Assembly: GCF_016595525.1 (NCBI RefSeq)
Contig: NZ_JAENII010000005.1
Span: forward strand, 124,001 to 188,000
Direction of reading: 5' to 3'
Source of the DNA: Haloferula rosea
GTDB lineage: Bacteria > Verrucomicrobiota > Verrucomicrobiia > Verrucomicrobiales > Akkermansiaceae
Length of the DNA: 64,000 nucleotides
A program made the translations under genes and the position numbers. The notes under the pieces were generated by a model. That model saw only the letters and a program-made list of their open reading frames with translations. It was not told the DNA's origin and searched no databases. Each line of letters starts with the position of its first letter. The first letter of the stretch is position 1. Positions 42,745-52,905 of the stretch are shown here, piece by piece.

Positions 42745-44937
42745 TCAGACTTCCAGACGTGCGGCGCAGGCCTTGTAGTTCGGCTGGCGCGAGTGCTTGT
42801 CGAAGGACGGGTGAGTCAGCCGATTCACTTCCGGATAGTGCATGGGAAGGAACAGCTGGCCGGGTTGCACGGTGGGGGCGAGATAGGCGCTGGCCTTCAT
42901 GGATCCGCGGCGGGATCGCACGGTGATGACCTGATTGTTCAGAATGCCCAGCCGTCGCGCGTCACGCGGATGGATCTCGACGTAGGCTTGGGCGGGATAG
43001 AGTTTCCTGAGGATGTCAGATTTCCCGGTCCGGGTCTGGGTGTGCCACTGGCTGCTGGTGCCCCGTCCGGTGAGCAGAGTGAAGGAGAACTCGTCATCGG
43101 TCGGTTCCGGGAGCGGGGCGGGAGCGGAGAAGAGCAGTCTTGCCTTGCCATCAGGGTGATAGAATTGGCCGCTCTCGAAGAGGCGACGTTCGGCGGAGGG
43201 GTGAGGATCCGCATCGGATTCCGGGTAGGGCCACTGGATGCCTCCGGACTCGTCCAGGTGGTCGTAGTCCCGGATGCCGGTGATGTCGCAGGGGCGGCCC
43301 TGGGTGAGATCCCGCAGCAACTTGAAGGCGGCCTCCGGATCGGTCCATTGCTGGAACATCCCGCCGCAGCCCCAGGACTGCGCGAGCAACCTGAAGATCC
43401 GGAAATCGGTGAGGGCCTGCCCCGGTGCCTTGCGAACCGGTCGGATGGGGGCGAGGCGTCGCTCGGAGTTGATCAAGCAGCCGGTCTTTTCCCCCCAGCC
43501 GGCGGCCGGGAGGTAGAGGTCCGCGATCTCGGCGGACTCGGTGGAGTGATACATGTCCTGCACTACGAGGAAATCGAGCTTTTCGCGCAGCGCGGAGAGG
43601 CGTCCGCTGTTGATCCACGAGTGGAAGGGGTTGGTGGCGACGACCCACAGCGCCTTGATCTTCCCGTCTTCCGCGGCGCGCAGGATCTCATCGTAGGCAA
43701 GGGAGGGATCCGAGGTGATCTGTTCGATCGGAATGCCCAGTCCCACCGACACCTTGTTCCGGTGGTCTTCGTTGGCGAAGTCGTGTCCTCCTACGAGGGA
43801 TGTCGTATTGGAGAACAGACGCGATCCCATCGCGTTGCATTGGCCGGTGATGGAGTTGGCGCCGGTTCCCGGTTTGCCGATGTTGCCCGTGATCAGGGCG
43901 AGGTTGATCATTGCCTGAGCGGCCCGGACGCCTTCGTAGGACTGGTTGATTCCCATCGTCCACCACCAGGAGACGCGCTTGCCGGGCTCCGAAACGAGCC
44001 GCGCGACCTTCTCAATGGTGGCCGCTTCGAGTCCGGTCTGGTGGGCTGCCTGCTCGGGGGTGCGGTGTTGCACGAAGGCGGCGAAGTCGTCGAAGCCTTC
44101 CGTGTTTTTTATCGCATCGTAGTCGATCCGTCCGTCGCGGATGATGCAGTGGGCCAAGGCGTAGTAGAGGGCGAGGTCGCCCTTCGGCTTGATCGGCAGG
44201 TGAACGGTGGCGGCCTGCGCGGTTTCGGTGGCCCGGGGGTCGATGACGATGATCTCCGGACTGCGCTTGTTGCGCATGATGCGCTGCCATAGGATGGGGT
44301 GCGCGATGGCGAGGTTGGCGCCGCTGAGAATGATGACGTCGCTTTCTTCGAAGTCCGCATAGGTGTAGGGCGGGGCATCGAAGCCGAACGATTGTTTGTA
44401 TGCGGTCACGGCAGTGGCCATGCACTGCCGTGTGTTGGCATCGCCGTGCAGGAAGCCCATGCCGGATTTCCAGAGCAGGCCGAGGAAGGCCATTTCTTCG
44501 AAAGGGATTTGTCCGGTGGAGAGGAATGCGGCGGCATCGCGCCCGTGTGTCTGTTGGATCCCTTTGAGGCGGTCGGTGAAGGTGGCGATGGCGGTGTTCC
44601 AATCGACGGGTTGTCTGCGACCGGTCGCAGGGTCCCGCAGGAGGGGGACGGTTCCGCGGTCGGTTGCGGTGAGTGGATCAAGGGCCTGCCAGCCTTTCGG
44701 ACAAGCCATGCCGAGGTTGACCGGATAGTTCGCCTGGGGGCTCAGGTTGATCGCATTGCCTTCTTCATCGAGGTGGAGCTTCAGTTGGCACCCGGTTGCG
44801 CAGTAGCCGCAGATCGAGGTGGTGGTGGAGCTTGGGGTCAGTCGTGTCGGGACGTTGCCGAGTCCGAATGACCCCGGACTCTGGACGAGTTCGCGGGTGA
44901 GTGGCCCGGAGCTTTGCTTGAGAAGGGTCTCGATCAT
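42745..44937 (-). CDS. nasA: Molybdopterin nitrate reductase, assimilatory NasA type
   Basis: This 730-residue bis-MGD oxidoreductase has an N-terminal 4Fe-4S site, CGYCATGC plus the cysteine in MACPKGW. It has cofactor-binding segments [36 protein letters not shown] and the C-terminal dinucleotide-binding domain with [13 protein letters not shown] and [16 protein letters not shown]. It lacks a Tat signal, so it is cytoplasmic, and it lacks the extra C-terminal 2Fe-2S domain of some NasA proteins. It should reduce nitrate to nitrite. The order nirA, DmsBC-like, nasA, MOSC on one strand, with 4 bp before this gene, indicates an operon. Start ATG 44937 is preferred; an upstream extension lies in the preceding gene. 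Confidence 0.92.
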   Translation of the reverse strand: MIETLLKQSSGPLTRELVQSPGSFGLGNVPTRLTPSSTTTSICGYCATGCQLKLHLDEEGNAINLSPQANYPVNLGMACPKGWQALDPLTATDRGTVPLLRDPATGRRQPVDWNTAIATFTDRLKGIQQTHGRDAAAFLSTGQIPFEEMAFLGLLWKSGMGFLHGDANTRQCMATAVTAYKQSFGFDAPPYTYADFEESDVIILSGANLAIAHPILWQRIMRNKRSPEIIVIDPRATETAQAATVHLPIKPKGDLALYYALAHCIIRDGRIDYDAIKNTEGFDDFAAFVQHRTPEQAAHQTGLEAATIEKVARLVSEPGKRVSWWWTMGINQSYEGVRAAQAMINLALITGNIGKPGTGANSITGQCNAMGSRLFSNTTSLVGGHDFANEDHRNKVSVGLGIPIEQITSDPSLAYDEILRAAEDGKIKALWVVATNPFHSWINSGRLSALREKLDFLVVQDMYHSTESAEIADLYLPAAGWGEKTGCLINSERRLAPIRPVRKAPGQALTDFRIFRLLAQSWGCGGMFQQWTDPEAAFKLLRDLTQGRPCDITGIRDYDHLDESGGIQWPYPESDADPHPSAERRLFESGQFYHPDGKARLLFSAPAPLPEPTDDEFSFTLLTGRGTSSQWHTQTRTGKSDILRKLYPAQAYVEIHPRDARRLGILNNQVITVRSRRGSMKASAYLAPTVQPGQLFLPMHYPEVNRLTHPSFDKHSRQPNYKACAARLEV

Positions 44938-44941
44938 GGGC

Positions 44942-46558
44942 TCAGTGGGTGGGGTGGGCAGGGCCGAAGGTTCCGGGCATTTTGGGTGCCTGGACGGATT
45001 GGAAGAAGAGCTGGCGTTCGAGGATCTCGGATGCGAGCAGCAGCGGAAGGGCGAACCAGGGTGAGAAGATGACGGCTGCCATGGCGAGTGCGGCAAGGGC
45101 GAAGCGCCAGAAGGTGATGTTCCCGAGCGGTCCGAGTTGAAGGCGTGCGCTGTGGCGGAGTGGCGACCAATCGGTGTCGATGTCAGCGAGGCGCAGGACC
45201 CAGAGTTCCGGGAGGGTCTTGAAGGCGATGGCGGCGGCCGCGAACGGGCGAAGCAGCGGGAACTCGACGGATGCGCCGAGCAGGAGGAAGGCGAAGACCG
45301 TTCCGAAGAAGCGCGGAGCCGAAAGTGGGACGGCCCAGAGCGACCTACGGGTATCGGCGTAGATCATCACGCTGGTGAGAACGGCGAGCAGTCCGACGGG
45401 AAGGACCGAGGCCTGCACGAGGATGGAGACGTTTTCCTTGAACGGGAAATCGGGAAGCAATGGCAGCGCGCAGAGAACCAGTGGGATGGGTGCGAAGAGG
45501 GAAAAGGCAAGGATTTCGCGGGACAGCCAGCTGGTTCTCAGGCCGAGAAAGAACCTCCAGGCCTTGTGAGGTTGTCCGAGGTGGAAGACGGCGGCAATCA
45601 TGCCGGCATTGAAGAGGAGGGTGCCAAGGTAGAGAGGAGCGCTCGATGCGGTGGGTTGAAAACCCGCGCTTCCGACGAGGCCAATGCCGACGTGGGTCAG
45701 GACGAGCATGAAGACGAGCGGCCAGTGGGCATGCTCGGGGGTCAGTTGGTCGCGATCTGCCGCAACGGCGGTCGTGGGGACCTTCCTGCCGACGTAGCGG
45801 GTGGTGGGGAAGGTGATGTTCGACGACGGCAGCCCGGATTGCGGGTTGGGAATCGTGGATTGAAAGAGGTTCTTCTCGTGCTCGGTCCGGCGGCGTTCCG
45901 GGATGGCCGGAATGTTGGTCGGGACCTTGATGATGCGGATGGCCTCGGTCGGGCATGCCTGGACACAGGCAGGGGCTTCGCCTTCGGCCAAACGTTGGTG
46001 GCACATGTCGCACTTGCGCACGATGCCACGTGCCTCCGAATACTTCGGGACGTCGAAGGGGCACTTCAGGATGCAGTAGGAGCAGCCGATGCACTGATCA
46101 TCCAGATGGCGGACGATGCCGGTGTCTTCGTCCTTCTCATAGGCTCCTACCGGGCAGCCGTGCATGCACTCGGGCGACTCACAGTGGTGGCAGGCGGTGG
46201 TGACGGTCTGTTGCCATGACGGGGCGGCTTCACCTCCCAACAGGGCCCCGGTGTCACGCCACGATTCGTCGTCGTCGAGACCGTTGAGGTTGTGGCATGC
46301 CGAGACGCAGGCCTTGCATCCGGTGCATCGATCGAGGGAGACCTCGAAGGCGTATTGCTCATCCTTGCCCGGCTTGGTCAGTGGGATAAGGCTCCGGTAG
46401 TGATCGGCGAGATCCGGCTCGCGGTCGTGGACTTCCGCGAACTTCGCCGCCGGTGTCTGGAGTCGTCCTTGCTCCGCCAGCAGATCGTCAATCAGGGTCC
46501 GCACCTCGCGTGAGGGGGCGGAAACCGTTGGATCGGATGGTTGGAGATTGGAAACCAA
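44942..46558 (-). CDS. Fused DmsB-DmsC-like iron-sulfur and membrane-anchor protein, probable quinol donor of nitrate reductase
   Basis: This is a 538-residue fusion. The first 230 residues hold four 4Fe-4S motifs as in Dms[37 protein letters not shown] and [16 protein letters not shown] with CVQAC. From about residue 280 to the end there are eight hydrophobic segments of the DmsC type, which oxidises quinol in the membrane. Lying directly between nirA and nasA, it most likely passes electrons from the quinone pool to NasA. No signal peptide is present, so the clusters face the cytoplasm. There is no ATG near the N-terminus: TTG 46558 or GTG 46504 are the candidate starts. Confidence 0.82.
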   Translation of the reverse strand: MVSNLQPSDPTVSAPSREVRTLIDDLLAEQGRLQTPAAKFAEVHDREPDLADHYRSLIPLTKPGKDEQYAFEVSLDRCTGCKACVSACHNLNGLDDDESWRDTGALLGGEAAPSWQQTVTTACHHCESPECMHGCPVGAYEKDEDTGIVRHLDDQCIGCSYCILKCPFDVPKYSEARGIVRKCDMCHQRLAEGEAPACVQACPTEAIRIIKVPTNIPAIPERRRTEHEKNLFQSTIPNPQSGLPSSNITFPTTRYVGRKVPTTAVAADRDQLTPEHAHWPLVFMLVLTHVGIGLVGSAGFQPTASSAPLYLGTLLFNAGMIAAVFHLGQPHKAWRFFLGLRTSWLSREILAFSLFAPIPLVLCALPLLPDFPFKENVSILVQASVLPVGLLAVLTSVMIYADTRRSLWAVPLSAPRFFGTVFAFLLLGASVEFPLLRPFAAAAIAFKTLPELWVLRLADIDTDWSPLRHSARLQLGPLGNITFWRFALAALAMAAVIFSPWFALPLLLASEILERQLFFQSVQAPKMPGTFGPAHPTH

Positions 46559-46593
46559 TGGATGGGGCGGGCTGGGAGGGGACTCGGAGGAAT

Positions 46594-48348
46594 TCAGGCG
46601 GCTGCTTCGCCGGTCTTGGCTTCTTCGGTCAGCGATCGGATTTCCTCTGGCGTGAGGCGTCGGCTGAAGGCGGCGAATGATTCGTTGTCCTCGCGGTTGG
46701 CGAGGTAGGCACACAGCAGCTTTTCGACCAGCGGTTGGATCTCGGTGGCAGGGATCGACTTCCAGATTTCCCGGGCGATCGCCTGTTGGTCATCCACACC
46801 GCCGCCGAGGACGATGTTGTAGCCATCGAGCGACTCTCCGGATTCGCTTTTCACCTTGGTGCCCATCATGCCGATGTCGCCGATGTAGTGCTGGGCACAT
46901 GAATGGTGGCAGCCGGTGAGGTGAATGTTGATCGGCTGGTCGAGGATCATCCGGTCGGCGAGGTGGTTGCCGAGATCGACGGCGTTGCCCTTGGTGTCAG
47001 CCGCGGCGTATTTGCATCCGCGGGAACCGGTGCAGGCGATGAGGCCCCCCTTGATCGTGCTGTTCTGGTGGCTGAGCCCGGTTGCCTGGATCGCGGTGAG
47101 TGCGTCTTGGAGTTTGTCGTCGGGAATGCCGGGAATGAGGAGATTCTGCCACACCGTGAGGCGGATCTCGCCCCGTCCGAACTCATCGGCGATGTCGGCA
47201 AGGGCGAGCATCTGGGGAACGGTCACGCGGCCGACCGGGGTGAGCACGCCGACGTAGTTCAGTCCGTCGGATTGCGGATGGATTCCCAGATAGCCCTGCT
47301 TGTCCTTGGGCTTGGCGGGTTCGCATTTCTCCAAGGGGAAGTAGCGCAGATCGAAGGTCATCTTCTTCTCTGTCTCGGCGAGGGTCTTGTCGAAGCCCCA
47401 TTCGTCGACGAGGTACTTGAGGCGGGCCTTCTTGCGGTTGGTGCGGTCTCCGTTCTCGATGAAGACGCGCATCAGGGCGGCGGCGACCGGGATGGTTTCG
47501 GCGGGAGTCAGGAGCACGCCGCAGTCGGAAGCGAATTGCTCATGACCGGTGATGCCGCAGAGTTGCATGCGGAAGTAAACTCCGGGCTCCACGCCTTCAT
47601 CGTTCTCGCCGACGCGCACGGCATAGAACCCGATGTCATTGGTGTCGGCGCAGGTGGAGATGCCGCCGCCGGAGTCGTAGGAGATGTTGAACTTACGAGG
47701 GAGGCCGTAGAGGTCACGGTTCTTGAGGATGTAGTAGTGCATCGCCCGCGCGTAGGGGAGCACATCGATGAGTTCATCCGGATCGAATCCGGTCGTCGGG
47801 GTGGCGGTGATGTTGCGCACGTTGTCGGCGCCCGACCCCTGGGAGGTGAGTCCGAGGTCAGCGAGCTTCATCAGCACGTTGGCGCAGTTTTTCGGCTCCA
47901 GCTCGCGGATCTGAAGGTTGGCGCGAGTGGTCAGATCGGCGTGGCCCGGTCCCCAGTCCTGAGCCATCTCGGCCAATCCACGAAACTGATAGGTGCTGAG
48001 GGCACCTCCGGCGATCCGGCAACGGAGCATGAAGCTATCCTGGGCCGGAGCGACGTAAAACAGGCCGTGGAACTTGTAGCGGAAGATGTCGCCGTCCTTG
48101 GGGAACTCGTTACGGAGGCCGTTGGTCATGATGGCGTCCCAGCAATCGAGGCCATTCTGTTCATGTTTGATGAGTTCCTCACGGGAGAGCTCGTCGACCG
48201 GCGTTCCATGGACCGTTTCTTCTTCCTCGTGAGTGAAGCGTCCCTCGGCATCCTGGCCGAGGTGAGGTAGATTCTGTCCTTGGTTCAGCCCGGAAATGAA
48301 GGCCTTGAGGTAAGTTTCCTGCTCGTTGGTGAATCCGCTGGTGCTCAT
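46594..48348 (-). CDS. nirA: Ferredoxin-type nitrite reductase (siroheme, 4Fe-4S)
   Basis: This 584-residue member of the NirA/sulfite reductase family should reduce nitrite to ammonium in the cytoplasm. It has the two tandem ferredoxin-like/catalytic repeats, with [16 protein letters not shown] in the first and [15 protein letters not shown] in the second. The siroheme/4Fe-4S ligands are in [11 protein letters not shown] and [19 protein letters not shown]. NirA rather than sulfite reductase is favoured by the genomic context between nrtD and nasA. ATG 48348 is chosen; a start four codons upstream is possible. An exact operator copy lies 94 bp upstream, so the reductase operon can start here independently of nrtBCD. 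Confidence 0.9.
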   Translation of the reverse strand: MSTSGFTNEQETYLKAFISGLNQGQNLPHLGQDAEGRFTHEEEETVHGTPVDELSREELIKHEQNGLDCWDAIMTNGLRNEFPKDGDIFRYKFHGLFYVAPAQDSFMLRCRIAGGALSTYQFRGLAEMAQDWGPGHADLTTRANLQIRELEPKNCANVLMKLADLGLTSQGSGADNVRNITATPTTGFDPDELIDVLPYARAMHYYILKNRDLYGLPRKFNISYDSGGGISTCADTNDIGFYAVRVGENDEGVEPGVYFRMQLCGITGHEQFASDCGVLLTPAETIPVAAALMRVFIENGDRTNRKKARLKYLVDEWGFDKTLAETEKKMTFDLRYFPLEKCEPAKPKDKQGYLGIHPQSDGLNYVGVLTPVGRVTVPQMLALADIADEFGRGEIRLTVWQNLLIPGIPDDKLQDALTAIQATGLSHQNSTIKGGLIACTGSRGCKYAAADTKGNAVDLGNHLADRMILDQPINIHLTGCHHSCAQHYIGDIGMMGTKVKSESGESLDGYNIVLGGGVDDQQAIAREIWKSIPATEIQPLVEKLLCAYLANREDNESFAAFSRRLTPEEIRSLTEEAKTGEAAA

Positions 48349-48441
48349 GGCAGTTGGCATAGGTTGGCATGATCATGAGCAGACCCTGTGCAATCCGGGG
48401 GAGAACCCCTCATGGTCTCCTCCAAAGGGATCATTCAAATC

Positions 48442-48456
48442 ATGAATTGGATTCAT
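48442..48456. promoter_or_regulatory. Exact 15-bp operator dyad upstream of nirA
   Basis: ATGAATTGGATTCAT fits ATGAA-N5-TTCAT exactly and has the T-N11-A form of LysR-type sites. It lies 94 bp before the nirA start and 36 bp beyond the nrtD stop. Identical fixed bases occur upstream of nrtB and lysR. Confidence 0.65.
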
Positions 48457-48480
48457 GGAGGTGTCTGAACTCCATGAATC
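48450..48480. repeat. Inverted repeat overlapping the nirA operator
   Basis: GATTCATGGAG and CTCCATGAATC form a perfect 11-bp stem, extendable by one G-C pair, around a 9-base loop. The left arm shares ATTCATG with the operator at 48442-48456, so three CATGAAT words lie in one 40-bp stretch and two alternative hairpins could form. No T tract follows, so it is not a standard terminator. Confidence 0.6.
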
Positions 48481-48491
48481 CCACTCTGGTT

Positions 48492-49382
48492 TTAGGCCGC
48501 TGAGTGGGCCTGGTTATCTTTCTTCTTCTCACCCAAGCCGCAGAAGCCCATGAGGTTCTTTCGGTTGTGGATGCGGGTCTCGCCCTTGAGGTGGGCGCGT
48601 TGTTCAAGGAAGGCAAGGAGGTGCTCGCGATAGGAGAAGAAAGCGGGGTCGGAGAAGACTTCCTTGCGGTCCCGCGGTCGGGGGAAATCAATTTCCATGA
48701 TTTCCCCCACGCCGGCTTTTGGTCCATTCGACATCATGACGCAGCGGTCGGCCATGAAGACGGCCTCATCGACGTCGTGGGTGACGATCATGGCGGTGAG
48801 TTTCTCGCGAGCGAGGATGTCGATGATGACATCCTGGAGTTCCATGCGGGTGAGTGAGTCGAGGCGGCCGAAGGGTTCGTCGAGCAGGAGCACCCGAGGT
48901 TGCAGGGCAATGGCGCGGGCGATGCCGACACGTTGTTGCATGCCGCCGGACATTTCCCGTGGGTATTTCTTCATGGCATCGCCAAGGCCAACCACGGAGA
49001 GGGCGTGCTCGACGATCTGCTTCTGGGTTGCCTTGTCGGCGTGAGGGTAGATGTTTTTCACGCCGAGCATGACATTGCCGTAGGCCGTCATCCAAGGCAT
49101 CAGGCAAGGTGCCTGGAAGACCACGGCGCGGTCCGGTCCGGGGCCGTCGATCTCCTTGTTGCCGACGATGATGCCGCCGTCGGAGATCTCGTTCAGGCCG
49201 GCGAGCATGGTGAGGATGGTGGACTTGCCGCATCCCGAGTGGCCGATCAGTGAGATGAACTCGCCCTGGCGGATGTTCAGATTGAAGTCCTCGACGACGC
49301 GGAAGTCTTCGCCATAGGGGTTCGGGTATTCTTTGACGAGGTTGGAGATCTCGACGAAGCGCGTGTTTTCGTGACTGCTCAT
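48492..49382 (-). CDS. nrtD: Nitrate ABC transporter ATPase, NrtD type
   Basis: A 296-residue ABC ATPase of the nitrate/sulfonate/taurine group. Walker A is [11 protein letters not shown], signature [14 protein letters not shown], Walker [11 protein letters not shown] with the D-loop RLDSLTR, and the switch histidine is in [13 protein letters not shown]. The segment [21 protein letters not shown] is characteristic of NrtC/NrtD. It would energise the NrtB permease together with the second ATPase gene 22 bp upstream. It is the last of the nrtBCD genes. Confidence 0.9.
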   Translation of the reverse strand: MSSHENTRFVEISNLVKEYPNPYGEDFRVVEDFNLNIRQGEFISLIGHSGCGKSTILTMLAGLNEISDGGIIVGNKEIDGPGPDRAVVFQAPCLMPWMTAYGNVMLGVKNIYPHADKATQKQIVEHALSVVGLGDAMKKYPREMSGGMQQRVGIARAIALQPRVLLLDEPFGRLDSLTRMELQDVIIDILAREKLTAMIVTHDVDEAVFMADRCVMMSNGPKAGVGEIMEIDFPRPRDRKEVFSDPAFFSYREHLLAFLEQRAHLKGETRIHNRKNLMGFCGLGEKKKDNQAHSAA

Positions 49383-49404
49383 GGTGCTTTCGAGGCGGCT
49401 TGGT

Positions 49405-50310
49405 TCAAGCGGCCGATTTTGGTTTTCCCGGCTGAGAGTGGCGGTTCTTCAGGCGGGGTGTGGCGGTCGGAAGGGCGAAGTCCTTGGGGCGGATGTCGGG
49501 CATCGGGACGATGTCGTTCTTGCGCAGTCCCTTGGACTCTTCGTTGAGGTCCATCATGAACTGGGTGATCTCTGACTTGAGTCGCATGAACTCGGGGTGG
49601 TCATTGAGGGTGTGGCGGTCCCGCGGGCGTTCCATCCGAACTTCGAACTCATCGGCGAGCGTTGCCTTCGGTCCCATGGTCAGGGGGATGATCCGGTCGG
49701 CCATGAGCACGGCTTCGTCGACGTCATTGGTGATCATGACGACGGTGCGTTTGTCGGTTTCCCAGATGTTGAGAATTTGATCCTGGATCTCCGAGCGGGT
49801 CAGGGCGTCCAGCGCGGACAGGGGTTCATCAAGGAGGAGGATCTCCGGGTCGAGCGACAGGGTGCGGGCCAGCGAGGCGCGTTGGCGCATGCCGCCGGAC
49901 AACTCGTGGGGTTTCTTGTCCGGGGCGTGGTCGAGTTTCACCATCTTGATGTAGTGGTGAATCTTGTCGGCCTTCTCGCTTTTCGAGAGTTCCGGGAAGA
50001 CGCGGTCGACGGCGAGCTTGATGTTGTCGAAGACCGAGAGCCAGGGCAGCAGCGAGTAGTTCTGAAACATCAGTCCGCGGTCGGGGCCGGGGCCCTGCAT
50101 GGGCTTGCCGTTCATGGTCACGCTGCCCGAGCTCGGTGCCTGGAGACCTGCGAGCAGCGACATGAGGGTCGACTTGCCGGCACCGGAGAACCCGATGATG
50201 GCGACGAACTCCTTTTCCTTCACGGAGAGGTTGATGTTGCTCAGGACTTCGGTGCGGCTGGAGGCGGGGCCGAAGCCGACGTTGACGTCCTTCAATTCGA
50301 GAAATGACAT
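49405..50310 (-). CDS. nrtC: Nitrate ABC transporter ATPase, NrtC type without the solute-binding-like domain
   Basis: This 301-residue ABC ATPase has Walker [12 protein letters not shown], signature [15 protein letters not shown] and Walker [15 protein letters not shown]. At the switch position it has asparagine (MITNDVDEA) where histidine is standard, a feature of NrtC. Cyanobacterial NrtC carries a C-terminal NrtA-like regulatory domain; here only about 60 residues of low-complexity tail follow the ATPase domain. A free-standing NrtA-like protein without signal peptide is encoded at 61725-62756 and might replace that domain. The gene lies between nrtB and nrtD with short gaps. Confidence 0.88.
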   Translation of the reverse strand: MSFLELKDVNVGFGPASSRTEVLSNINLSVKEKEFVAIIGFSGAGKSTLMSLLAGLQAPSSGSVTMNGKPMQGPGPDRGLMFQNYSLLPWLSVFDNIKLAVDRVFPELSKSEKADKIHHYIKMVKLDHAPDKKPHELSGGMRQRASLARTLSLDPEILLLDEPLSALDALTRSEIQDQILNIWETDKRTVVMITNDVDEAVLMADRIIPLTMGPKATLADEFEVRMERPRDRHTLNDHPEFMRLKSEITQFMMDLNEESKGLRKNDIVPMPDIRPKDFALPTATPRLKNRHSQPGKPKSAA

Positions 50311-50343
50311 GAGCTGGATGGGTTGGAGTTGGGCGGGAGTGGA

Positions 50344-51969
50344 TCAGACCCCGGCGGCACCGCCTTCAAAGGAGACGAGGCGTTGGAAGACGATCATGAT
50401 CCGGTCGAGCAGCAGGCCGATGAAGCCGACGATGAAGACGACGACGACCATCTTGGCGAACGAGTCCGAAGCTCCGTTGTTGAACTGGTCCCAAACGAAC
50501 TTGCCGATGCCTTCCGAAGAGGAAAGGAGCTCTGCGGCGATGAGGACCATCCAGCCGACACCGAGGGAGATGCGGAGGCCGGCAAAGATGAGCGGAAGGG
50601 CGGAAGGAATGACGATCTTGAAGAGGCGTGACCAGAAGCCGAGCTTGAGCACGCGTGCGACATTCATGTGGTCCTTGTCGATGCTGGCGACACCGAGCGC
50701 GGTATTGGCAAGCGTGGCCCACAGTGAGCAGAGGGCGACGGTGCAGGCGGATGCGATGAAGGCGGGGTTGATGTCATAGTTCTTGAGGAACCATGCGTCC
50801 TCCCACATCCAGTTCATGAGCGTGCTGTCTTCCGGGGCGGGCACGTAGGCGCTGGCGATGATCAGGCAGATCGGGAGCCAGACGATGGGGGACACGGGCT
50901 TGAAGATGGCGACGAATGGAGTCATCGCCGCCATGAAGGTGGAGTTCAGTCCGCAGAGGATGCCGATGGGAATGGCAATGGCGGAGCCGAGGAGGAAACC
51001 GGTGAAGACGCAGAGGATGCTGCGGCGGGTTTGATACCAGAGCGTCTTGGCTCCGGCATAGTCGGAGGTCTCGGTTTTGACGAGTCGGGCCTCATCCTTG
51101 GCGATGCCCCTGGCGGTCTTGAACGCGTCGGCACCGGTCAGGGTGGTCAGAGTGGCGAATTCCTCGCTCATCTCGACCTTGGCGCTGGCGACCTTCTCGC
51201 TGCGGTTGTCGCGGGTGAGCTGGTCGACCTTCTTCTGCAGGAACTGCAGTTCTTCAGCGGCCTGGGTTTGAGCGTAGAGGGCTTTGGCCACATCCTTCGA
51301 TTTCTCATCGCGGATGTCATCGATTTCCGATTTCAGGGCGCGGACCTTGTCCTTTTCCTCATCGGTCTTGCTTACGTCATCTTTGACGGCGGCGAGGAAG
51401 GCTTCGTAGGCAGCAGTGTCTCCGGGCGTAAGGGCTTCCGACATTTCAGCAAGTGCGGCCTTGCGCGACGCTTGGGCCTCCTTGAACGCGGCGTCGGTCT
51501 TCTTGCGCTCCTCATCGAGTGGGGCGATCCGGGCCTCAATCTTCTCGGCATAGGCGGCCTTCGTGGTTTTTACGGCTTCGGTGGTCGACTCCACGATGGG
51601 TTCAATGGCGGCGATGAGCTTCTCCGTTACCTCGAGTTCCGAGATTCGTTCGTTGCCGCTCATGAGGTAAGCTTCCTCCTTGAGGGCCTCGTATTCCGCG
51701 AAGGTGTCGATGGCGGAGTAGGCGAGGAGGGTTTCTTTCGGCGACGGGAGGCGGCCGGACTTGGTGTGGATGTTGTCGGACGCCTGGTTCCACGCGAAGA
51801 TGAAGATCAGGATCGCGATGATCGGAATGATGATCCACTGAACGATCTTCTTGATCTGGACGGCGGGTTCTTCGCCGTAGCAGAGACGGACGACCGGGGA
51901 GAGGAAGGTCAGTCCGGAGAAGTCGATCCCCTTGAGAATGGGGTACTTGATGGTTTTCAGGAAATTCAT
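50344..51969 (-). CDS. nrtB: Nitrate ABC transporter permease NrtB with large coiled-coil insertion
   Basis: This 541-residue permease is almost twice the usual 270-300. The first membrane helix is near residues 40-62 (IVQWIIIPIIAILIFIFAW). Residues about 75-300 are a charged, Ala/Glu/Lys-rich helical region with heptad character (AAYAEKIEARIAPLDEERKK, AEELQFLQKKVDQL). The conserved permease core follows from about 305: GFLLGSAIAIPIGILCG, FKPVSPIVWLPICLI, and the EAA-loop region ALPLIFAGLRISLGVGWM. The insertion should lie outside the cytoplasm if the N-terminus is inside. It is the first gene of nrtBCD; an operator copy lies 68 bp upstream. Confidence 0.88.
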   Translation of the reverse strand: MNFLKTIKYPILKGIDFSGLTFLSPVVRLCYGEEPAVQIKKIVQWIIIPIIAILIFIFAWNQASDNIHTKSGRLPSPKETLLAYSAIDTFAEYEALKEEAYLMSGNERISELEVTEKLIAAIEPIVESTTEAVKTTKAAYAEKIEARIAPLDEERKKTDAAFKEAQASRKAALAEMSEALTPGDTAAYEAFLAAVKDDVSKTDEEKDKVRALKSEIDDIRDEKSKDVAKALYAQTQAAEELQFLQKKVDQLTRDNRSEKVASAKVEMSEEFATLTTLTGADAFKTARGIAKDEARLVKTETSDYAGAKTLWYQTRRSILCVFTGFLLGSAIAIPIGILCGLNSTFMAAMTPFVAIFKPVSPIVWLPICLIIASAYVPAPEDSTLMNWMWEDAWFLKNYDINPAFIASACTVALCSLWATLANTALGVASIDKDHMNVARVLKLGFWSRLFKIVIPSALPLIFAGLRISLGVGWMVLIAAELLSSSEGIGKFVWDQFNNGASDSFAKMVVVVFIVGFIGLLLDRIMIVFQRLVSFEGGAAGV

Positions 51970-51998
51970 GGTCAGCTCAGGTCACCGTTTCTAAAGCG

Positions 51999-52064
51999 AT
52001 TCGATGACCAAAACTGGCCGGAACTCATCTTCATCGATGAAGATGATTCATGCATTCGATGACC
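51999..52064. repeat. Direct 11-bp repeats flanking a 22-bp palindrome in the nrtB upstream region
   Basis: ATTCGATGACC occurs at 51999-52009 and again at 52054-52064. Between them lies the perfect 22-bp palindrome TCATCTTCATC/GATGAAGATGA (52025-52046), which overlaps the operator dyad at 52037-52051. The arrangement suggests several protein-binding sites in phase. Confidence 0.75.
52037..52051. promoter_or_regulatory. Exact 15-bp operator dyad upstream of nrtB
   Basis: ATGAAGATGATTCAT fits ATGAA-N5-TTCAT exactly. It lies 68 bp before the nrtB start, a position typical of a LysR-family activation site if the transcript starts shortly before the gene. Confidence 0.65.
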
Positions 52065-52152
52065 TCAGCTGAATCGGCGGGCGATCTCGTCATCGTGGGC
52101 GATGACTGCGATCATTGTAAGTCCTTTGCAACCAGAGGGTTCCAGTGGTGCG

Positions 52153-52893
52153 CTAAGACGCAAAGACCTTTGTCAGCAGCTTGATCGCCGCGACCAGCAG
52201 CACGATGGCGAGTAGCCTGCGGACGGTGCTGGATGAGAAGTGGTAGCTGCCCATGCGCGATCCGGCGAATCCGCCGACGAGGGCGAAGGGCAGGAGCGAG
52301 GCAAGGTGCCACGGGATGGGTTGCCCGGAGACGCTGAAGCCGATCAGGCCGCTGAGCGAGTTTCCTGCGATGAAGACGATGGAGGTGGCGGCGGCGGTCT
52401 TCGGGCCGGCCCATCTGGCCATGAGGAGAAGGGGGGTGAGGAAGATTCCTCCTCCGGTCCCGGTCAGTCCGGCGAGCAAACCCAACAGTGCGCCGACGGG
52501 AAGGCTGATCTTGATGGAGGGGGGTGTTGGTTCTTTCTCTGTGGATCCTGACGGGAGGAGAAAACGGATGGCGGAGAAGGCGAGGACGACACCGAGGATG
52601 AGGCTGAGCGGCTTTTGAGGAATCGCGATGATGCCTCCAAGAAACGCGAAGGGGATGGCTACCACGAGGAAGGGCCAGGTGAGCTTCCAGTTGAGGTGCT
52701 TTCCCCGGATGAAATGCCACACACCGAACACCGAGACGCCGAGATTCATCATGAGTGCGGCGGGGCGGATGTCCGGAACCGCGATGCCTGCCAGGGTCAT
52801 GGCGGCGATGTAGCCGGAGGCTCCCGCGTGGCCGACACTCGAGTAGAGGAACGCGAGGGTGATGATGGCGGCATGCAGAATCCAGTCACTCAC
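52153..52893 (-). CDS. TauE/SafE-family membrane transporter
   Basis: A 246-residue protein with seven or eight membrane segments and the TauE repeats: YSSVGHAGASGYIAAMTLAG at the N-terminus and GLLAGLTGTGGGIFLTPLLLM in the second half. The family exports sulfite, sulfoacetate or other small anions. In this setting, between the nitrate permease and the transglutaminase cluster, a small-anion exporter for a nitrogen or sulfur oxyanion is conceivable, but no substrate can be named. It starts 12 bp after the transglutaminase gene on the same strand. Confidence 0.82.
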   Translation of the reverse strand: MSDWILHAAIITLAFLYSSVGHAGASGYIAAMTLAGIAVPDIRPAALMMNLGVSVFGVWHFIRGKHLNWKLTWPFLVVAIPFAFLGGIIAIPQKPLSLILGVVLAFSAIRFLLPSGSTEKEPTPPSIKISLPVGALLGLLAGLTGTGGGIFLTPLLLMARWAGPKTAAATSIVFIAGNSLSGLIGFSVSGQPIPWHLASLLPFALVGGFAGSRMGSYHFSSSTVRRLLAIVLLVAAIKLLTKVFAS

Positions 52894-52905
52894 GGCAACA
52901 GGCTG

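Noticed and set aside
42742-44292. A 516-codon plus-strand open frame opposite nasA, and similar long frames opposite nirA (46903-48270) and the DUF1549 gene
   Set aside because: All mirror well-supported minus-strand enzymes and contain no recognisable domain.
52065-52115. A 16-residue leader peptide (MIAVIAHDDEIARRFS) before nrtB with AAGGA at good spacing
   Set aside because: It lies upstream of the operator. If a LysR protein activates from that site, transcription starts further downstream and the frame is not in the mRNA. It has no attenuator-like codon run.
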